Shown here: piece after piece, positions 8,081-16,994 of the stretch
Layout: the number at the start of each line of letters is the position of its first letter
Numbering within the stretch: position 1 is the first letter of the stretch
Source: UMGS363 sp051881815
GTDB lineage: Bacteria; Bacillota; Clostridia; Oscillospirales; Ruminococcaceae
NCBI GenBank assembly: GCA_051881815.1
Contig: JBJEQP010000103.1
Coordinates: 1 to 36,248, forward strand
DNA length: 36,248 bases
Reading direction: 5' to 3'
Translations under genes and position numbers: made by a program
The notes under the pieces: model-generated
Database searches by the model: none
Told to the model about the DNA's origin: nothing
The model's input: the letters and a program-made list of their open reading frames with translations, nothing else

Positions 8081-9136
8081 ATGTATCATTTATTAATCGT
8101 TGACGACGATAAAGTTAATCTTACCGTTGCCAAAAGTGCTCTGGCCGGTTCTTATAAAGTAACTGCCGTTATTTCGGGAGAGCAAGCGCTGAAGTTCCTT
8201 CAGAATAACTCCTGCGACCTCATACTGCTTGACATAAATATGCCCGGTATGGACGGCTTCGAGGTCATGGCGAAGATAAGGGAAGATCCTGAACGTGCAA
8301 ATATCCCTATAATCTTCCTCACCGCCGACAACGATCCGCAGGTCGAAAGCCGCTGTCTTAAAGAGGGTGCAATGGACTTTATCACAAAGCCGTTTGTACA
8401 GAATGTCATGCTTTCAAGAATAGGCCATGCCCTCGAACTGGAAGCCTTGCGGCGCGATCTTGAAGGTGAGCTTGAAGCTCGTACCATTCATATAAAGTAT
8501 ATTCAGGATATGATGGTCATAGGTATGGCAACTATGGTTGAAAGCCGTGACCTTTCCACGGGCGGACATATCAACCGTACAAGCATGGTCGTAAGAATAT
8601 TTGCGGAAAGACTTTCAAGGGAGCAGGTAGGATTATCGAAAAGCTTTCTTGATAAGGTCATAAGAGCCGCGCCTATGCACGATCTCGGCAAGATCGCAGT
8701 CGATGACAGAATTCTGCGCAAGCAGGGAAGATTTACTCCCGAAGAATATGAAGAGATGAAAAAGCACTCTGCCGAGGGTACAAGGATGGTAAAGCAGATC
8801 CTCGAAGGTGTTGAAGAACCCGAATTTGTAAAAATAGCCGAGAATATTGCTCACTATCACCACGAGAAGTGGGACGGTTCGGGTTATCCCGACGGACTTT
8901 CGGGCGAAGAAATACCGATCGAAGCAAGGATAATGGCGCTTGCGGATGTTTTCGACGCACTTGTCAGCAAGCGATGCTATAAAGAAGCTTACTCATACGA
9001 TAAGGCTTTTTCAATAATTGAGGAATCCATAAATAAGCATTTTGATCCCGATCTCGGAAAAATATTCCTGAAATGCCGTCCCGAACTGGAAGCGCTGTAT
9101 GATTCGGTCTGCATTGAACCGAAAAAGGACAGCTGA
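8081..9136 (+). CDS. Response regulator with HD-GYP domain (c-di-GMP phosphodiesterase type)
   Basis: The 351-residue cytoplasmic protein has an N-terminal receiver domain (IVDDDKVN; phospho-acceptor Asp51 in LLDINMPGMDG; TADN; KPF) and a C-terminal HD-GYP domain. His200-Asp201 are in MHDLGKI, and GYP (268-270) is in GSGYPDGLSG, followed by EARIMALADVFDAL. Intact HD and GYP residues suggest an active phosphodiesterase hydrolysing cyclic-di-GMP, as in RpfG-type regulators. I chose the ATG at 8081, where AGAGG lies about 8 nt upstream; a TTG start 30 nt earlier (8051, preceded by GGAG) is possible and would add ten residues not typical of a REC start. It follows the kinase gene by 133 bp with no terminator between, so co-transcription and phosphotransfer from the kinase are likely. 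Confidence 0.93.
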   Translation: MYHLLIVDDDKVNLTVAKSALAGSYKVTAVISGEQALKFLQNNSCDLILLDINMPGMDGFEVMAKIREDPERANIPIIFLTADNDPQVESRCLKEGAMDFITKPFVQNVMLSRIGHALELEALRRDLEGELEARTIHIKYIQDMMVIGMATMVESRDLSTGGHINRTSMVVRIFAERLSREQVGLSKSFLDKVIRAAPMHDLGKIAVDDRILRKQGRFTPEEYEEMKKHSAEGTRMVKQILEGVEEPEFVKIAENIAHYHHEKWDGSGYPDGLSGEEIPIEARIMALADVFDALVSKRCYKEAYSYDKAFSIIEESINKHFDPDLGKIFLKCRPELEALYDSVCIEPKKDS

Positions 9137-9160
9137 CCTGTTTGCATCACCGAATAAAAA

Positions 9161-9200
9161 ATCCCTGTTCGATATAATTCACCGAACGGGGATATTTTAT
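9161..9200. terminator. Bidirectional intrinsic terminator
   Basis: ATCCCTGTTCG (9161-9171) pairs with CGAACGGGGAT (9183-9193). An A-run precedes it and a T-rich stretch follows it, so it can end both the HD-GYP transcript and the leftward gene at 9216-9578. Confidence 0.8.
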
Positions 9201-9215
9201 TATTTGAAATTCTCG

Positions 9216-9578
9216 TCAATGGTCAAGCTTTGAGCGGATTATCTCCTGACAGATATTGTGGATATGTTCTTCTGCTTCGGAGATGGTGTTCATAAAGCGG
9301 TTCACCTGTTCTTCATTCGGGAAAGTACTATCCTCTCCGTCATAGAAATAAGCAGTCAGCGGTTCGATCGGGTCGGTACAACCCATTGATCTTATAAGCG
9401 CAGCGGCACGGTTTAAGGCGTCCTCGTACATGATATTCATATCTTCCTGTGAAATTCCGTATTTCTTTTGAGCTTCCTCTATGACACCGCTGAACATATA
9501 GTGCGCAAGCGCTTTGGCAGCAGCGTTTTTGTCTTCCCGTGATTTAATATACAGTTCCGAAGAAAGTGTTTTTTTCAT
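9216..9578 (-). CDS. Hypothetical soluble helical protein (120 aa)
   Basis: I do not recognise the family. The protein is soluble, mostly helical and acidic, with no signal peptide or membrane segment. The start is taken at the ATG at 9578, preceded by GAGG at 8 nt; an in-frame GTG at 9587 directly adjoins the GAGG and is less likely. It is the last gene of a possible leftward series after the chemoreceptor and a small membrane protein, and ends at the bidirectional terminator. Internal features are a central MNIMYEDALNRAAALI helix and a C-terminal helix containing EEHIHNICQEII. No function is proposed. Confidence 0.7.
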   Translation of the reverse strand: MKKTLSSELYIKSREDKNAAAKALAHYMFSGVIEEAQKKYGISQEDMNIMYEDALNRAAALIRSMGCTDPIEPLTAYFYDGEDSTFPNEEQVNRFMNTISEAEEHIHNICQEIIRSKLDH

Positions 9579-9633
9579 GATCGGCACCTCGTCATTTTAC
9601 AGTGACAGCGTTTCTTTATACTTAAAAATCCGG

Positions 9634-9834
9634 TCAATCATTGTTTTTACGATCAAATTTTTTTACCGAAGTATAAATAAAAACGGGGAGTATGCAAAGG
9701 TCGGTTATTCCGAGTATCCTGATGAGCATATCGGGAAGCACTGCTCCGATTATGTTTGAGATCGAAATTATCAATGTTACAACGGATATCACGATAAGGC
9801 AAATACCCCATATCAGTTCATTTTTTCTGCTCAT
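9634..9834 (-). CDS. Small membrane protein (66 aa, two TM segments)
   Basis: The ATG at 9834 is preceded by a strong AAGGAGG, which decides the start over a longer in-frame extension to 9936 that crosses a hairpin. The product begins MSRKNEL and has two hydrophobic segments (about residues 8-28 and 34-55) and a charged tail KKFDRKNND. It is probably an inner-membrane protein of unknown function. It lies between the chemoreceptor gene and the 120-residue hypothetical gene, all leftward. Confidence 0.65.
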   Translation of the reverse strand: MSRKNELIWGICLIVISVVTLIISISNIIGAVLPDMLIRILGITDLCILPVFIYTSVKKFDRKNND

Positions 9835-9868
9835 TTTGCCCTCCTTGTAATTATTTATACTTATAAAT

Positions 9869-9899
9869 GCACACCTTGTCCGAAACAAACAAGGTGTGC
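9869..9899. repeat. Perfect 11-bp inverted repeat
   Basis: GCACACCTTGT (9869-9879) and ACAAGGTGTGC (9889-9899) form a strong hairpin just after the chemoreceptor stop codon. On the chemoreceptor's own strand the T-run precedes the hairpin rather than following it, so it is not a canonical terminator. It may instead stabilise the mRNA 3' end or attenuate read-through into the small membrane gene. Confidence 0.6.
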
Positions 9900-9932
9900 A
9901 AAAAAATATATTCAAAAGTGTTATCAAATGTA

Positions 9933-11918
9933 TCAAGAATTTTTGAGTGTGAAGCCGCCGACAAGCTTTTTGAGTGTGACAGCCTGACCGGAAAGCTCTT
10001 CCGATGCTGCTGCACTTTCCTCGGCTGTTGCGGAGTTGTTCTGTACAACGCCCGAGATCTGTTCCATGCCCTGCGTTACCTGCGAGATCATTTCCGCCTG
10101 GACTGCGCTTGCTTCGGCGATCTTTGTAACTATGCTGCGAACCTCCTCGGAGCGCTGGGCAACGTCTGCGACTGCCGAAGCGGTCTGCTCGGTGATGCCC
10201 TTTCCGTTTTCAATGGCATTTACAGCTTTTTCGATGAGAGCGGTCGTTTCCTGTGCAGCCTCGGACGCCTTTGAAGCAAGGTTTCTTACCTCGTCTGCAA
10301 CAACGGCAAAGCCCTTTCCGGCTTCGCCTGCTCTTGCAGCCTCAACAGCGGCATTGAGTGCAAGGATATTTGTCTGGAATGCAATATCTTCGATCGCTTT
10401 GATGATCCTGCTTATTTCGTTGGATGCTTCGTTGATATCCTGCATAGCATCGGTAAGATTGTTCATGCAGGAAGTAGCTTCGGCAATGTATTCTGCGGAT
10501 TCATCGGCAAGACGTCTTCCGTTTATGCAGTGCTCTGTTGTATCGCTGACCTTTTCCGCAATGTTTTCAACGGTTGAGGTAAGCTGTTCGATCGAGGAAG
10601 CCTGTTCCGTTGCGCCCTGTGCAAGACCCTGTGCGCCGCCGGAAACCTGTTCCGAACCGCTCGATACCATATCTGCGGATTCATTTATCTGTGAGATCGT
10701 ATTGCTGAGCTTGCCGTTTATCTCATTAACTGATTCAATAAGAACGTGGAAGTCGCCGCGGTAAACGCCTTCGCCGCAGGATGAGCTTACATCGAAATTG
10801 CCGTTTGCCATTGAATCGAGCATTCTTCCGATATCGCTAATAATGCTGTTCATATCGCCCACGAGCTGCTCCGTGGCATCTGCGAGGGTGCGCGTTTCAT
10901 CAACAGTATTTACCTGCGGAACGGGACTTGTAAGGTCGCCTTCCGAGAGAAGCTTAAGACGTTTTGTGCATTCAGCAACGGGGTCGCCGATATTCTTGCC
11001 CATTCTACCCGAATTGATGAGGGAAATAACGGCTGCGACTATAAATAATGAAATTGCTATAACGATACATATTTTTGCAATGCGCATAAAATCCTTATCG
11101 GGTGCGGATACGGCGATCGACCAGCCGTCTGTTCCTTCAATAGGAGCGTATCCGACAAACGATGACTCTCCGTTGACCTCAACTGTTGCAACGCCCTGTT
11201 CGCCTGCGGTCATCTTCTTGTGAACATCGGCAATTGAAGAGTATCTGCTGTCTTCCTGCGCAAGGTTTATGTAATTTGTTGGGTTTGCAACGAGCTCATC
11301 GTCACAGTGGGCGATAACGGTGCCTTCCTTATTGAGCATATATGCAACGCTGTTTGTGCTTACATTGAGATCTCTTACAATATCGTTAAGGAACTGTTCA
11401 TCAGGGACAAAATAAACACATCCTACAGGATCGCCGTCACCCTTTCCGTCTTTGCGCAGAGGTGCGGCAACAACGATGGTGCTCTCACCGTTTACCGGGG
11501 AAACAGTTGGTTCGGAGATGGAAGCATTTCCCTTCATTGCTTCGATGAAGCAGGCGTTGTCGGAAAAATCAGTATTGTCAAAAATGCTTTTTCCGTCTGC
11601 GCCGATAATGTTGCTGTGTGTCATATTAAGTCTTGCAGCGGCAGAATCAAGGATCTGCTGTTTCCTTGTGCTTGGGATGTTAGTGTCGGAAAGCTCACGG
11701 TTACAGCCGGTATCTTCGGCGAGAAGAAGGTAGCTCTGGAGTTCCCATTTTACTCTCTGTGCGGCAATTCTTGAAGCGAGCTCAACACTTGTTTGACCCT
11801 TGTCCTGAGCTGCATAATTGTTTGAGGTACAAGTAAAAGTGGCGAGTATACAAATAGGTATCAGTACGATCATCAAAGTTACGAAAATTATATGCTTTTT
11901 TATTGTTTTTATCTTCAT
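9933..11918 (-). CDS. Methyl-accepting chemotaxis protein with dCache-like sensor
   Basis: The 661-residue receptor has an N-terminal TM (about 6-28), an extracellular double-Cache-like domain to about residue 275, a second TM (about 280-302), a HAMP domain (SGRMGKNIGDPVAECTKRL onward) and a long coiled-coil signalling domain. The conserved hairpin tip is present: IAFQTNILALNAAVEAARAG followed by GKGFAVVADEVRNLA. It has no C-terminal CheR-docking pentapeptide; it ends GGFTLKNS. It would transmit ligand binding to CheA/CheW, but no che or flagellar genes are in the window. ATG 11918 is chosen (AAAGGAGA upstream, Lys-rich start before the TM); an 18-codon extension to 11972 enters the leader. 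It is transcribed from a TTGAAA-17-TATAAT promoter with a dyad just upstream. Confidence 0.94.
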   Translation of the reverse strand: MKIKTIKKHIIFVTLMIVLIPICILATFTCTSNNYAAQDKGQTSVELASRIAAQRVKWELQSYLLLAEDTGCNRELSDTNIPSTRKQQILDSAAARLNMTHSNIIGADGKSIFDNTDFSDNACFIEAMKGNASISEPTVSPVNGESTIVVAAPLRKDGKGDGDPVGCVYFVPDEQFLNDIVRDLNVSTNSVAYMLNKEGTVIAHCDDELVANPTNYINLAQEDSRYSSIADVHKKMTAGEQGVATVEVNGESSFVGYAPIEGTDGWSIAVSAPDKDFMRIAKICIVIAISLFIVAAVISLINSGRMGKNIGDPVAECTKRLKLLSEGDLTSPVPQVNTVDETRTLADATEQLVGDMNSIISDIGRMLDSMANGNFDVSSSCGEGVYRGDFHVLIESVNEINGKLSNTISQINESADMVSSGSEQVSGGAQGLAQGATEQASSIEQLTSTVENIAEKVSDTTEHCINGRRLADESAEYIAEATSCMNNLTDAMQDINEASNEISRIIKAIEDIAFQTNILALNAAVEAARAGEAGKGFAVVADEVRNLASKASEAAQETTALIEKAVNAIENGKGITEQTASAVADVAQRSEEVRSIVTKIAEASAVQAEMISQVTQGMEQISGVVQNNSATAEESAAASEELSGQAVTLKKLVGGFTLKNS

Positions 11919-11998
11919 AATAAAAGTCTCCTTTTTTATGATATTATAAACATCATTTTGGATTCTTTCCATATCTTGGTGTTTATTTTATTTTTTTA

Positions 11999-12027
11999 AT
12001 TATACCATATTGCTATATTTTTTTCAA
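11999..12027 (-). promoter_or_regulatory. Promoter of the chemoreceptor gene
   Basis: Minus strand: TTGAAA (12027-12022), 17 bp, TATAAT (12004-11999). Confidence 0.8.
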
Positions 12028-12028
12028 T

Positions 12029-12067
12029 AAGTATTGTATATATTTGTTATAAATATATACAATACTT
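12029..12067. promoter_or_regulatory. 15-bp-arm dyad directly upstream of the chemoreceptor -35
   Basis: AAGTATTGTATATAT (12029-12043) and ATATATACAATACTT (12053-12067) are perfect inverted copies around a 9-bp spacer. The dyad starts one base upstream of the -35 box, a position typical for an activator site. The protein that would bind it is unknown. A hairpin ending transcription from outside is less likely given its AT content. Confidence 0.5.
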
Positions 12068-12170
12068 AATTCCTTGTTGTGCAAGGTTCACAAAAATACA
12101 GTGAAAAGACGGTTGTTATCGCAAAGGATATCCGAGAATGGTGTTATCCGCCCGAGAAAGCAAAGAACAG

Positions 12171-12199
12171 TTGATAATATTTATTAAATATGGTATAAT
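12171..12199 (+). promoter_or_regulatory. Promoter of dtd
   Basis: TTGATA at 12171-12176, 17 bp, TATAAT at 12194-12199. Confidence 0.82.
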
Positions 12200-12233
12200 G
12201 GAAAAATAGTTTGGCAGAAAAGGAGAAAGAGAA

Positions 12234-12683
12234 ATGCGTTTTGTAATTCAAAGGGTAACAAATTCAAAGGTAACGATAAATAATGAGATAAGAGGTCAGA
12301 TAGGAAAGGGATTTATGGTTCTCATAGGAGTAGGTGAAGGGGATACCGTCCAAATTGCGGATAAAATGATAAAAAAGATGATAAACCTGCGTATATTTGA
12401 GGATGAGAACGGCAAGACGAATCTCGGCTTAAAGGATGTCGGAGGAGCTCTTCTGCTTATCTCGCAGTTTACATTGTATGCGGACTGCAGAAAAGGGAAC
12501 AGACCGTCATTTATTAACGCTGGAGCGCCCGAAATGGCGAAAGCTTTGTATGAATATATAATCGCAAAGTGCAAAGAGGAGATAAGCGTTGTTGAGCAGG
12601 GAGAATTCGGAGCGGATATGAAGGTTGAGCTTCTCAACGACGGACCGTTCACAATTGTTCTCGACAGCGATGATATAAAATAA
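12234..12683 (+). CDS. dtd: D-aminoacyl-tRNA deacylase (DTD)
   Basis: The 149-residue protein has the usual length and full set of motifs of the bacterial DTD family. It starts MRFVIQRV, the active-site motif is SQFTLYAD near residue 80, and the second motif NDGPFTIVLD is near the C-terminus and contains the Gly-Pro element of the chiral pocket. The enzyme hydrolyses D-amino acids mischarged on tRNA and releases glycine from mischarged tRNA-Ala. It acts in the cytoplasm as a homodimer. AGGAG precedes the ATG. It has its own promoter and is a single-gene unit. No obvious terminator separates it from the following secreted-protein gene, which has its own promoter. Confidence 0.97.
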   Translation: MRFVIQRVTNSKVTINNEIRGQIGKGFMVLIGVGEGDTVQIADKMIKKMINLRIFEDENGKTNLGLKDVGGALLLISQFTLYADCRKGNRPSFINAGAPEMAKALYEYIIAKCKEEISVVEQGEFGADMKVELLNDGPFTIVLDSDDIK

Positions 12684-12739
12684 GTCACTCTAAAAATATA
12701 TCCATTTTATGTGGTTTTTACAAAAAAGGATAATTTATG

Positions 12740-12768
12740 TTGAAATCCATGAACCGATATGATATAAT
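12740..12768 (+). promoter_or_regulatory. Promoter of the secreted-protein gene at 12815
   Basis: TTGAAA at 12740-12745, 17 bp, TATAAT at 12763-12768. Confidence 0.82.
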
Positions 12769-12814
12769 AGTTTAGGTTTAGTTCGCCGGAAAACTCATTA
12801 CGGGGGAATTTGAT

Positions 12815-14299
12815 ATGTCAATAAAAAAGAAGCTGATCTCGCTCGGACTTGCATTTTGTATGGCAATGTCCTGCTCCGTGCTTGCAAGCGCAGATTCCCG
12901 AAGCTCCAATAAAACGGATGTAACTTTAAGCATAAAAGCGTCGGGAGTATACAAAAACTGGGACGGAACTTCAAATGTTGCCCAGTTCATCGACGATGAA
13001 GGCTGCTTCTGCTTCGCTTATGACGGCACAGCAAATGTTACGGTCGTGAAAATGGACAAAAACAACGAGCAGCGGCAGGAAACAGTATTGCTTCAGAAGC
13101 TTCATCCTCTTTTCGGAACAGTTACCTGCGACGGAAACGGGAATTTTTATCTTGTTACGGGAGAAGAAAATTCCGGCGATGATACTTCCACCGAAACTAT
13201 CTTCATTTCAAAATATGATAAAAACGGAAACCTTATCGGAACGGTCGGAGATAATGGTGCATCAAGTCTTGCATATTATTATCCCGAGAGATTCTATACA
13301 AAGATACCATTTGACGGGGGCAACTGCTCCGCTGCGGTCAACGGCGAGCTTCTTTCCGTCCATTATGCCCGTGAAATGTATTCGGGACATCAGAGCGACT
13401 CCGTTTTTACAATTAATATCAACACAATGAGCAAGGTCAGCGTTGGTTCTATATACAGCTCACACTCCTTTGCACAGCGTGTTATCCCATTCGGCAGCGG
13501 CTTCGTGTACGCAAGCGAGGGAGATTGTTACAGCCGTGCATTCACCATAAACACCTTTAAGGGCAGCGGAAGCAGCAGCGAGCAGGATATTTTCCATTTC
13601 TGGGTACAAGATGGTGCGAAAGACAGCGGTAATATGTATGTGCTTAACAACAACTTCGCACACATGGGCGGATTGGCGCAGATAAGTGACAGCCTTGTTG
13701 CGTTTGCGGGAACATCGGCAGAATCGTTAAGCTCAAATGCAAATACAGAGAACGAGGGACTTTTTGTTCAGATATTCGATCCGACCAAGGATCTGACTTC
13801 CGCTTCTTCATACGTTACAGAGGGAACACGTTCGGGTCTTGGAGGACCGAACGGCGATGAGAGCGTCACCGACTATGGCGTTAAATGGCTTATCCCCTCA
13901 AGCTCGTCTGTCAGCGTAAAGAATCCGCAGATAGTGTATGCAGGCGGCGATACTGCGGCAGTTCTTTTTGAGTGCTACGGTCTGGATTCAAGCGGATATG
14001 ACGGCGTATATTATATTGTCATCAATTCAAAGGGAGAGGTCGTTCAGGACGCAGCGTGCTTCTCGGAAACTGCAAGACTAAATCCGTGCGTAATGCCTGT
14101 ATATTCCGACGGAAGCATCTATTGGGCAGGAAACAGCACAAGCGGCTCGTCGGTTTATTCCTACAAGCTTACGGTAGGTTCAAAAACGATAGACGATTAC
14201 ATCAAAACCGTTAACGGCATCACAGGCAGCGGTGTTATACTCACCGACGAACAGCTGGAAGCGGTAGAAAAGGTTCTGGAGTACGATTACAGCAAGTGA
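12815..14299 (+). CDS. Secreted protein of unknown function with shared C-terminal motif
   Basis: The 494-residue protein starts with a signal peptide (MSIKKK, a hydrophobic stretch, then SVLASA with likely cleavage after residue 26). The mature part is rich in Ser, Gly, Asp and aromatic residues and has repeated beta-strand-like segments, such as CDGNGNFYLVTG and YSDGSIYWAG, which suggest a beta-propeller-like or other all-beta fold. I do not recognise a catalytic motif. The last 20 or so residues, with ILTDEQLEAVEKVLEYD, match the C-termini of the two other secreted proteins at 14375 and 19655. A GGGGG-type ribosome binding site lies 8 nt before the ATG. It is convergent with the transglutaminase-like gene across a shared terminator. 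Extracellular location is well supported; function is unknown. Confidence 0.85.
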   Translation: MSIKKKLISLGLAFCMAMSCSVLASADSRSSNKTDVTLSIKASGVYKNWDGTSNVAQFIDDEGCFCFAYDGTANVTVVKMDKNNEQRQETVLLQKLHPLFGTVTCDGNGNFYLVTGEENSGDDTSTETIFISKYDKNGNLIGTVGDNGASSLAYYYPERFYTKIPFDGGNCSAAVNGELLSVHYAREMYSGHQSDSVFTININTMSKVSVGSIYSSHSFAQRVIPFGSGFVYASEGDCYSRAFTINTFKGSGSSSEQDIFHFWVQDGAKDSGNMYVLNNNFAHMGGLAQISDSLVAFAGTSAESLSSNANTENEGLFVQIFDPTKDLTSASSYVTEGTRSGLGGPNGDESVTDYGVKWLIPSSSSVSVKNPQIVYAGGDTAAVLFECYGLDSSGYDGVYYIVINSKGEVVQDAACFSETARLNPCVMPVYSDGSIYWAGNSTSGSSVYSYKLTVGSKTIDDYIKTVNGITGSGVILTDEQLEAVEKVLEYDYSK

Positions 14300-14311
14300 A
14301 AAATTTAAATG

Positions 14312-14353
14312 AAAAAGACTTACATCTTATCAAAAAGGTGTAAGTCTTTTTTT
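14312..14353. terminator. Bidirectional terminator between convergent secreted-protein genes
   Basis: AAAAAGACTTACA pairs with TGTAAGTCTTTTT around a short loop. The A-run and T-run flanks make it usable from both sides. Confidence 0.88.
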
Positions 14354-14374
14354 ATAGTATGTTTGTGCCGAGAA

Positions 14375-16735
14375 TCAATACCGATCTTTTTCAAGTACCT
14401 TTTCAATAGCATACAGCTGTGCATCAGTAAGGATAAATACATTCAAATCGGCAGACTGTTCAACCACAAAGTTGACAAACTCTGTATATTGCTCAATAGT
14501 ATAGTCGCTTATCATATCAATAGTGACCTCTGCGGCAGGAACAACGCATATATCGACAGTTGTGCTTTCTGCGGTGTAGTTTTCATCATCCTTGACAAGG
14601 CATCTGTATTGACCGCTGTCGGAAATCTCCGAAACGGTGAAGCGTGAGTCCGTGCACCCCGTGTTCACCCATTTTCCGTTCGAAAGCTTCTGCCAGGTGT
14701 AAGTTCCTTTTGCCGAAACATATACGTCAAAGGAAACACCCTCTGCAAGCTTATTTTCGGGAGCATAGCAGACAGGAGCGAAGACCGCATTTAGTTGAAT
14801 ATTGCTTGAGTCTGCCGTAAGTTCGGCAGAAGCGCTTGTTTTGTTGGAGATAACAACACTTGGATCGCTGCACTGCCATTCTTTGAACACATAACCGTCC
14901 GCAGGGGAAGCGGTTATATTGATTTTCTCACCGGGTTTTGCCGATGTTTTGCTTAAAGTAACAGTACCTGCAGAAGAAGGAGAAACAGATGTATCAATGC
15001 GGATGTATCCTTTGTCAAGAGGACTTACCGTTATGAATTCCGAATATGACGAAGCCTCCAGCTCGTATTCATCGCAGGATCTGACAGCATATTTGTATTC
15101 TTTGTCGGGGTCAAGTCCGTAGATCGTTATGCTTGTATCTTTGGTGGAATTTGTTCGGATTATTCCGTCTGTAATATGGGTATATTGTGCTGATTCTTCA
15201 TCATATCTGTAAATAAAATATTTGTCAGTGTCGGGGACGGCATCCCAGGAAAGTGTGACGCTGCATGGTCCCGGTTCAGCAGTTAATCCGCTTACAGCCG
15301 GCACTGCTATTGGTGCAATTGTCAGAGTAGGGGTATAATAGCTGACGATCGTTCCGGAATCGTCACATAGACAAACTATAAATGTATATGGAGTGCCATT
15401 CTTTAAAGTTTCCGATCCGAAAAAATGGGTAAATACCATTTGATTCTCTGTCGTTGGTCCCCAGGTAACTTGGCTGAATGCATTTTCTTGTATAATAACC
15501 TTATAGAGTGTGGTCCCTTCAGCTAACGGCCACACTATTTTTACACATTGATCGCCTGCTGCGGCATAATAGGCGTTTTCTGTATAGTCATATTTGGCAG
15601 TGCATTGCGGAAGTGCGATACTCGTCGGAGAAGTAAGCGTATTATTGACGGTGTGTGCACTGCTGAGAATATCGGCGGTGCTGGTGTTAAGGCAGTAATA
15701 AAAATAGCGATCCATTCCGTCGAATCCCTGTGGATCGGCTTCGTACCAGACACCGTCAAGCTTAACTCTGTTCCATGCATGCGTGTCCGAAACGAGTGTG
15801 ATACACTCAATGCCTGCTGCGTTGCACATATATGTCATAGCCATGGCATATCCTGTGCAGACACAGGTTCCATAGTAAAGAGCACCGGCCAAAGATTGGT
15901 TTTCATCATTAGATACAGGCTCTCCGTTCTTTTTGTGATAAACTACGTTATCGGCAATAAGCTTTGCAATGTGGATCTCCTTTTCAGCCTGTGTGGACAT
16001 ATCCTCAATTTCGCTCATCCATTTTTCTGTAAGCTGTGCAATATGCTCCCGGGCTTCTTTACGCACATCGCCTGCACTGAATACATAATGAGTTCTTAAA
16101 ATAATGTCTGTATCTGAAGCAGCAATGCCGTTCCAGAGGAAGAAATACTCCGGATGGGAATAGTAGTAGCACCAATAGGTCTGTGATACTTCGGCCATGG
16201 TCAGATTTTTTTTGCTGAAATTCACGATGGCGAAGCATGGATCTGTCGGATCCAAGGAGCTTGTATCATAATAGAAGCTGTAGCACGCGGCATCTATTTC
16301 GTCCCAGAGTTCTTTCTGTTTCTGATTGAGTCTATCGTAATAATAATTTGTGCTGTAAACTCTGTCGTTACCGATAGAGGGGGCATTTGTATCATCGGAG
16401 GATAGGTTCAGTTCGGTACCGGCAAATCCAAATTCACTGCCTGTTTCCTGTTTAAGGGTCTGCTTCATAGCTTTGACATAATCATCGGAAACGTAGCTGA
16501 TTTGGTTTATCACATCGGGATAGTCCGTATTATTCTCCTCAATATTGTTCGTGATGGAGCTGTAAAGGTCATCTGAGAAATCATCGCTTTTGGTAACGGT
16601 GATGGGTATGTCCTTAACGGAAGTGATCTTCGGGATCTCAACATCTGTACGATCGTCTGCTGATGCAGTTATTATTGTGCTGCTCAAGCACATCGAAAAT
16701 GCAACGATAACGGAAATTAATCTGTTTCTTTTCAA
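14375..16735 (-). CDS. Secreted transglutaminase-like protein with Fn3, repeat and Ig-like domains
   Basis: The 786-residue protein has a signal peptide ending near ITASA-DD. The order is: an N-terminal region (30-240), a transglutaminase-like core with the triad Cys293 (CVCTGYA), His319 (DTHAWN) and Asp334 (EADPQG), two Fn3-like segments (about 400-590, including VTLSWDAVPDTDKYFIYR), a 'bacterial repeat' domain (about 590-670, with ITASPADGYVFKEW), an Ig-like segment with CxxCLV-type strands (YTWQKLSNGKW, GQYRCLVKDD), and the shared C-terminal motif ILTDAQLYAIEKVLEKD. The complete triad suggests a thiol protease, peptide-modifying or cross-linking enzyme acting outside the cell. The start is a TTG at 16735 with AGGAG 8 nt upstream; no ATG fits the signal peptide. 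It is transcribed from 16772-16800. Confidence 0.9.
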   Translation of the reverse strand: MKRNRLISVIVAFSMCLSSTIITASADDRTDVEIPKITSVKDIPITVTKSDDFSDDLYSSITNNIEENNTDYPDVINQISYVSDDYVKAMKQTLKQETGSEFGFAGTELNLSSDDTNAPSIGNDRVYSTNYYYDRLNQKQKELWDEIDAACYSFYYDTSSLDPTDPCFAIVNFSKKNLTMAEVSQTYWCYYYSHPEYFFLWNGIAASDTDIILRTHYVFSAGDVRKEAREHIAQLTEKWMSEIEDMSTQAEKEIHIAKLIADNVVYHKKNGEPVSNDENQSLAGALYYGTCVCTGYAMAMTYMCNAAGIECITLVSDTHAWNRVKLDGVWYEADPQGFDGMDRYFYYCLNTSTADILSSAHTVNNTLTSPTSIALPQCTAKYDYTENAYYAAAGDQCVKIVWPLAEGTTLYKVIIQENAFSQVTWGPTTENQMVFTHFFGSETLKNGTPYTFIVCLCDDSGTIVSYYTPTLTIAPIAVPAVSGLTAEPGPCSVTLSWDAVPDTDKYFIYRYDEESAQYTHITDGIIRTNSTKDTSITIYGLDPDKEYKYAVRSCDEYELEASSYSEFITVSPLDKGYIRIDTSVSPSSAGTVTLSKTSAKPGEKINITASPADGYVFKEWQCSDPSVVISNKTSASAELTADSSNIQLNAVFAPVCYAPENKLAEGVSFDVYVSAKGTYTWQKLSNGKWVNTGCTDSRFTVSEISDSGQYRCLVKDDENYTAESTTVDICVVPAAEVTIDMISDYTIEQYTEFVNFVVEQSADLNVFILTDAQLYAIEKVLEKDRY

Positions 16736-16771
16736 TTAGATCTCTCCTTTTCAGAGAATGATTATATAATT

Positions 16772-16800
16772 ATTTTATCATTCGGTATTACAAATGTCAA
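16772..16800 (-). promoter_or_regulatory. Promoter of the transglutaminase-like gene
   Basis: Minus strand: TTGACA (16800-16795), 17 bp, TAAAAT (16777-16772). Confidence 0.8.
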
Positions 16801-16886
16801 CGGCTTGAAGATAAATTTGGCATTTTCAGCGTGAATCTGCATTTGGTCAGTGGGATTCAGAAGAGTTTTGGTCAGAATAACTTATT

Positions 16887-16927
16887 TTTGGCGATCACTT
16901 TTGCTGCAGCGGTTGAAAATCGCCAAA
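16887..16927. promoter_or_regulatory. 9-bp dyad overlapping the promoter of the TetM-Rae1 fusion gene
   Basis: TTTGGCGAT (16887-16895) and ATCGCCAAA (16919-16927) are perfect inverted copies 23 bp apart. The right arm lies inside the spacer between the -35 and -10, and the -35 lies between the two arms. A repressor bound there would block the promoter. No candidate repressor is adjacent. Confidence 0.45.
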
Positions 16928-16941
16928 TAATATGATAGAAT
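16913..16941 (+). promoter_or_regulatory. Promoter of the TetM-Rae1 fusion gene
   Basis: TTGAAA at 16913-16918, 17 bp, TAGAAT at 16936-16941. Confidence 0.75.
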
Positions 16942-16994
16942 ATAAATGCAGCATCGTTCACGGTTCTGCCTAATAATACTGATTGGATGATTTG

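Noticed and set aside
9869..9899. Intrinsic terminator of the chemoreceptor gene
   Set aside because: The hairpin is strong but no T-run follows it on the gene's strand.
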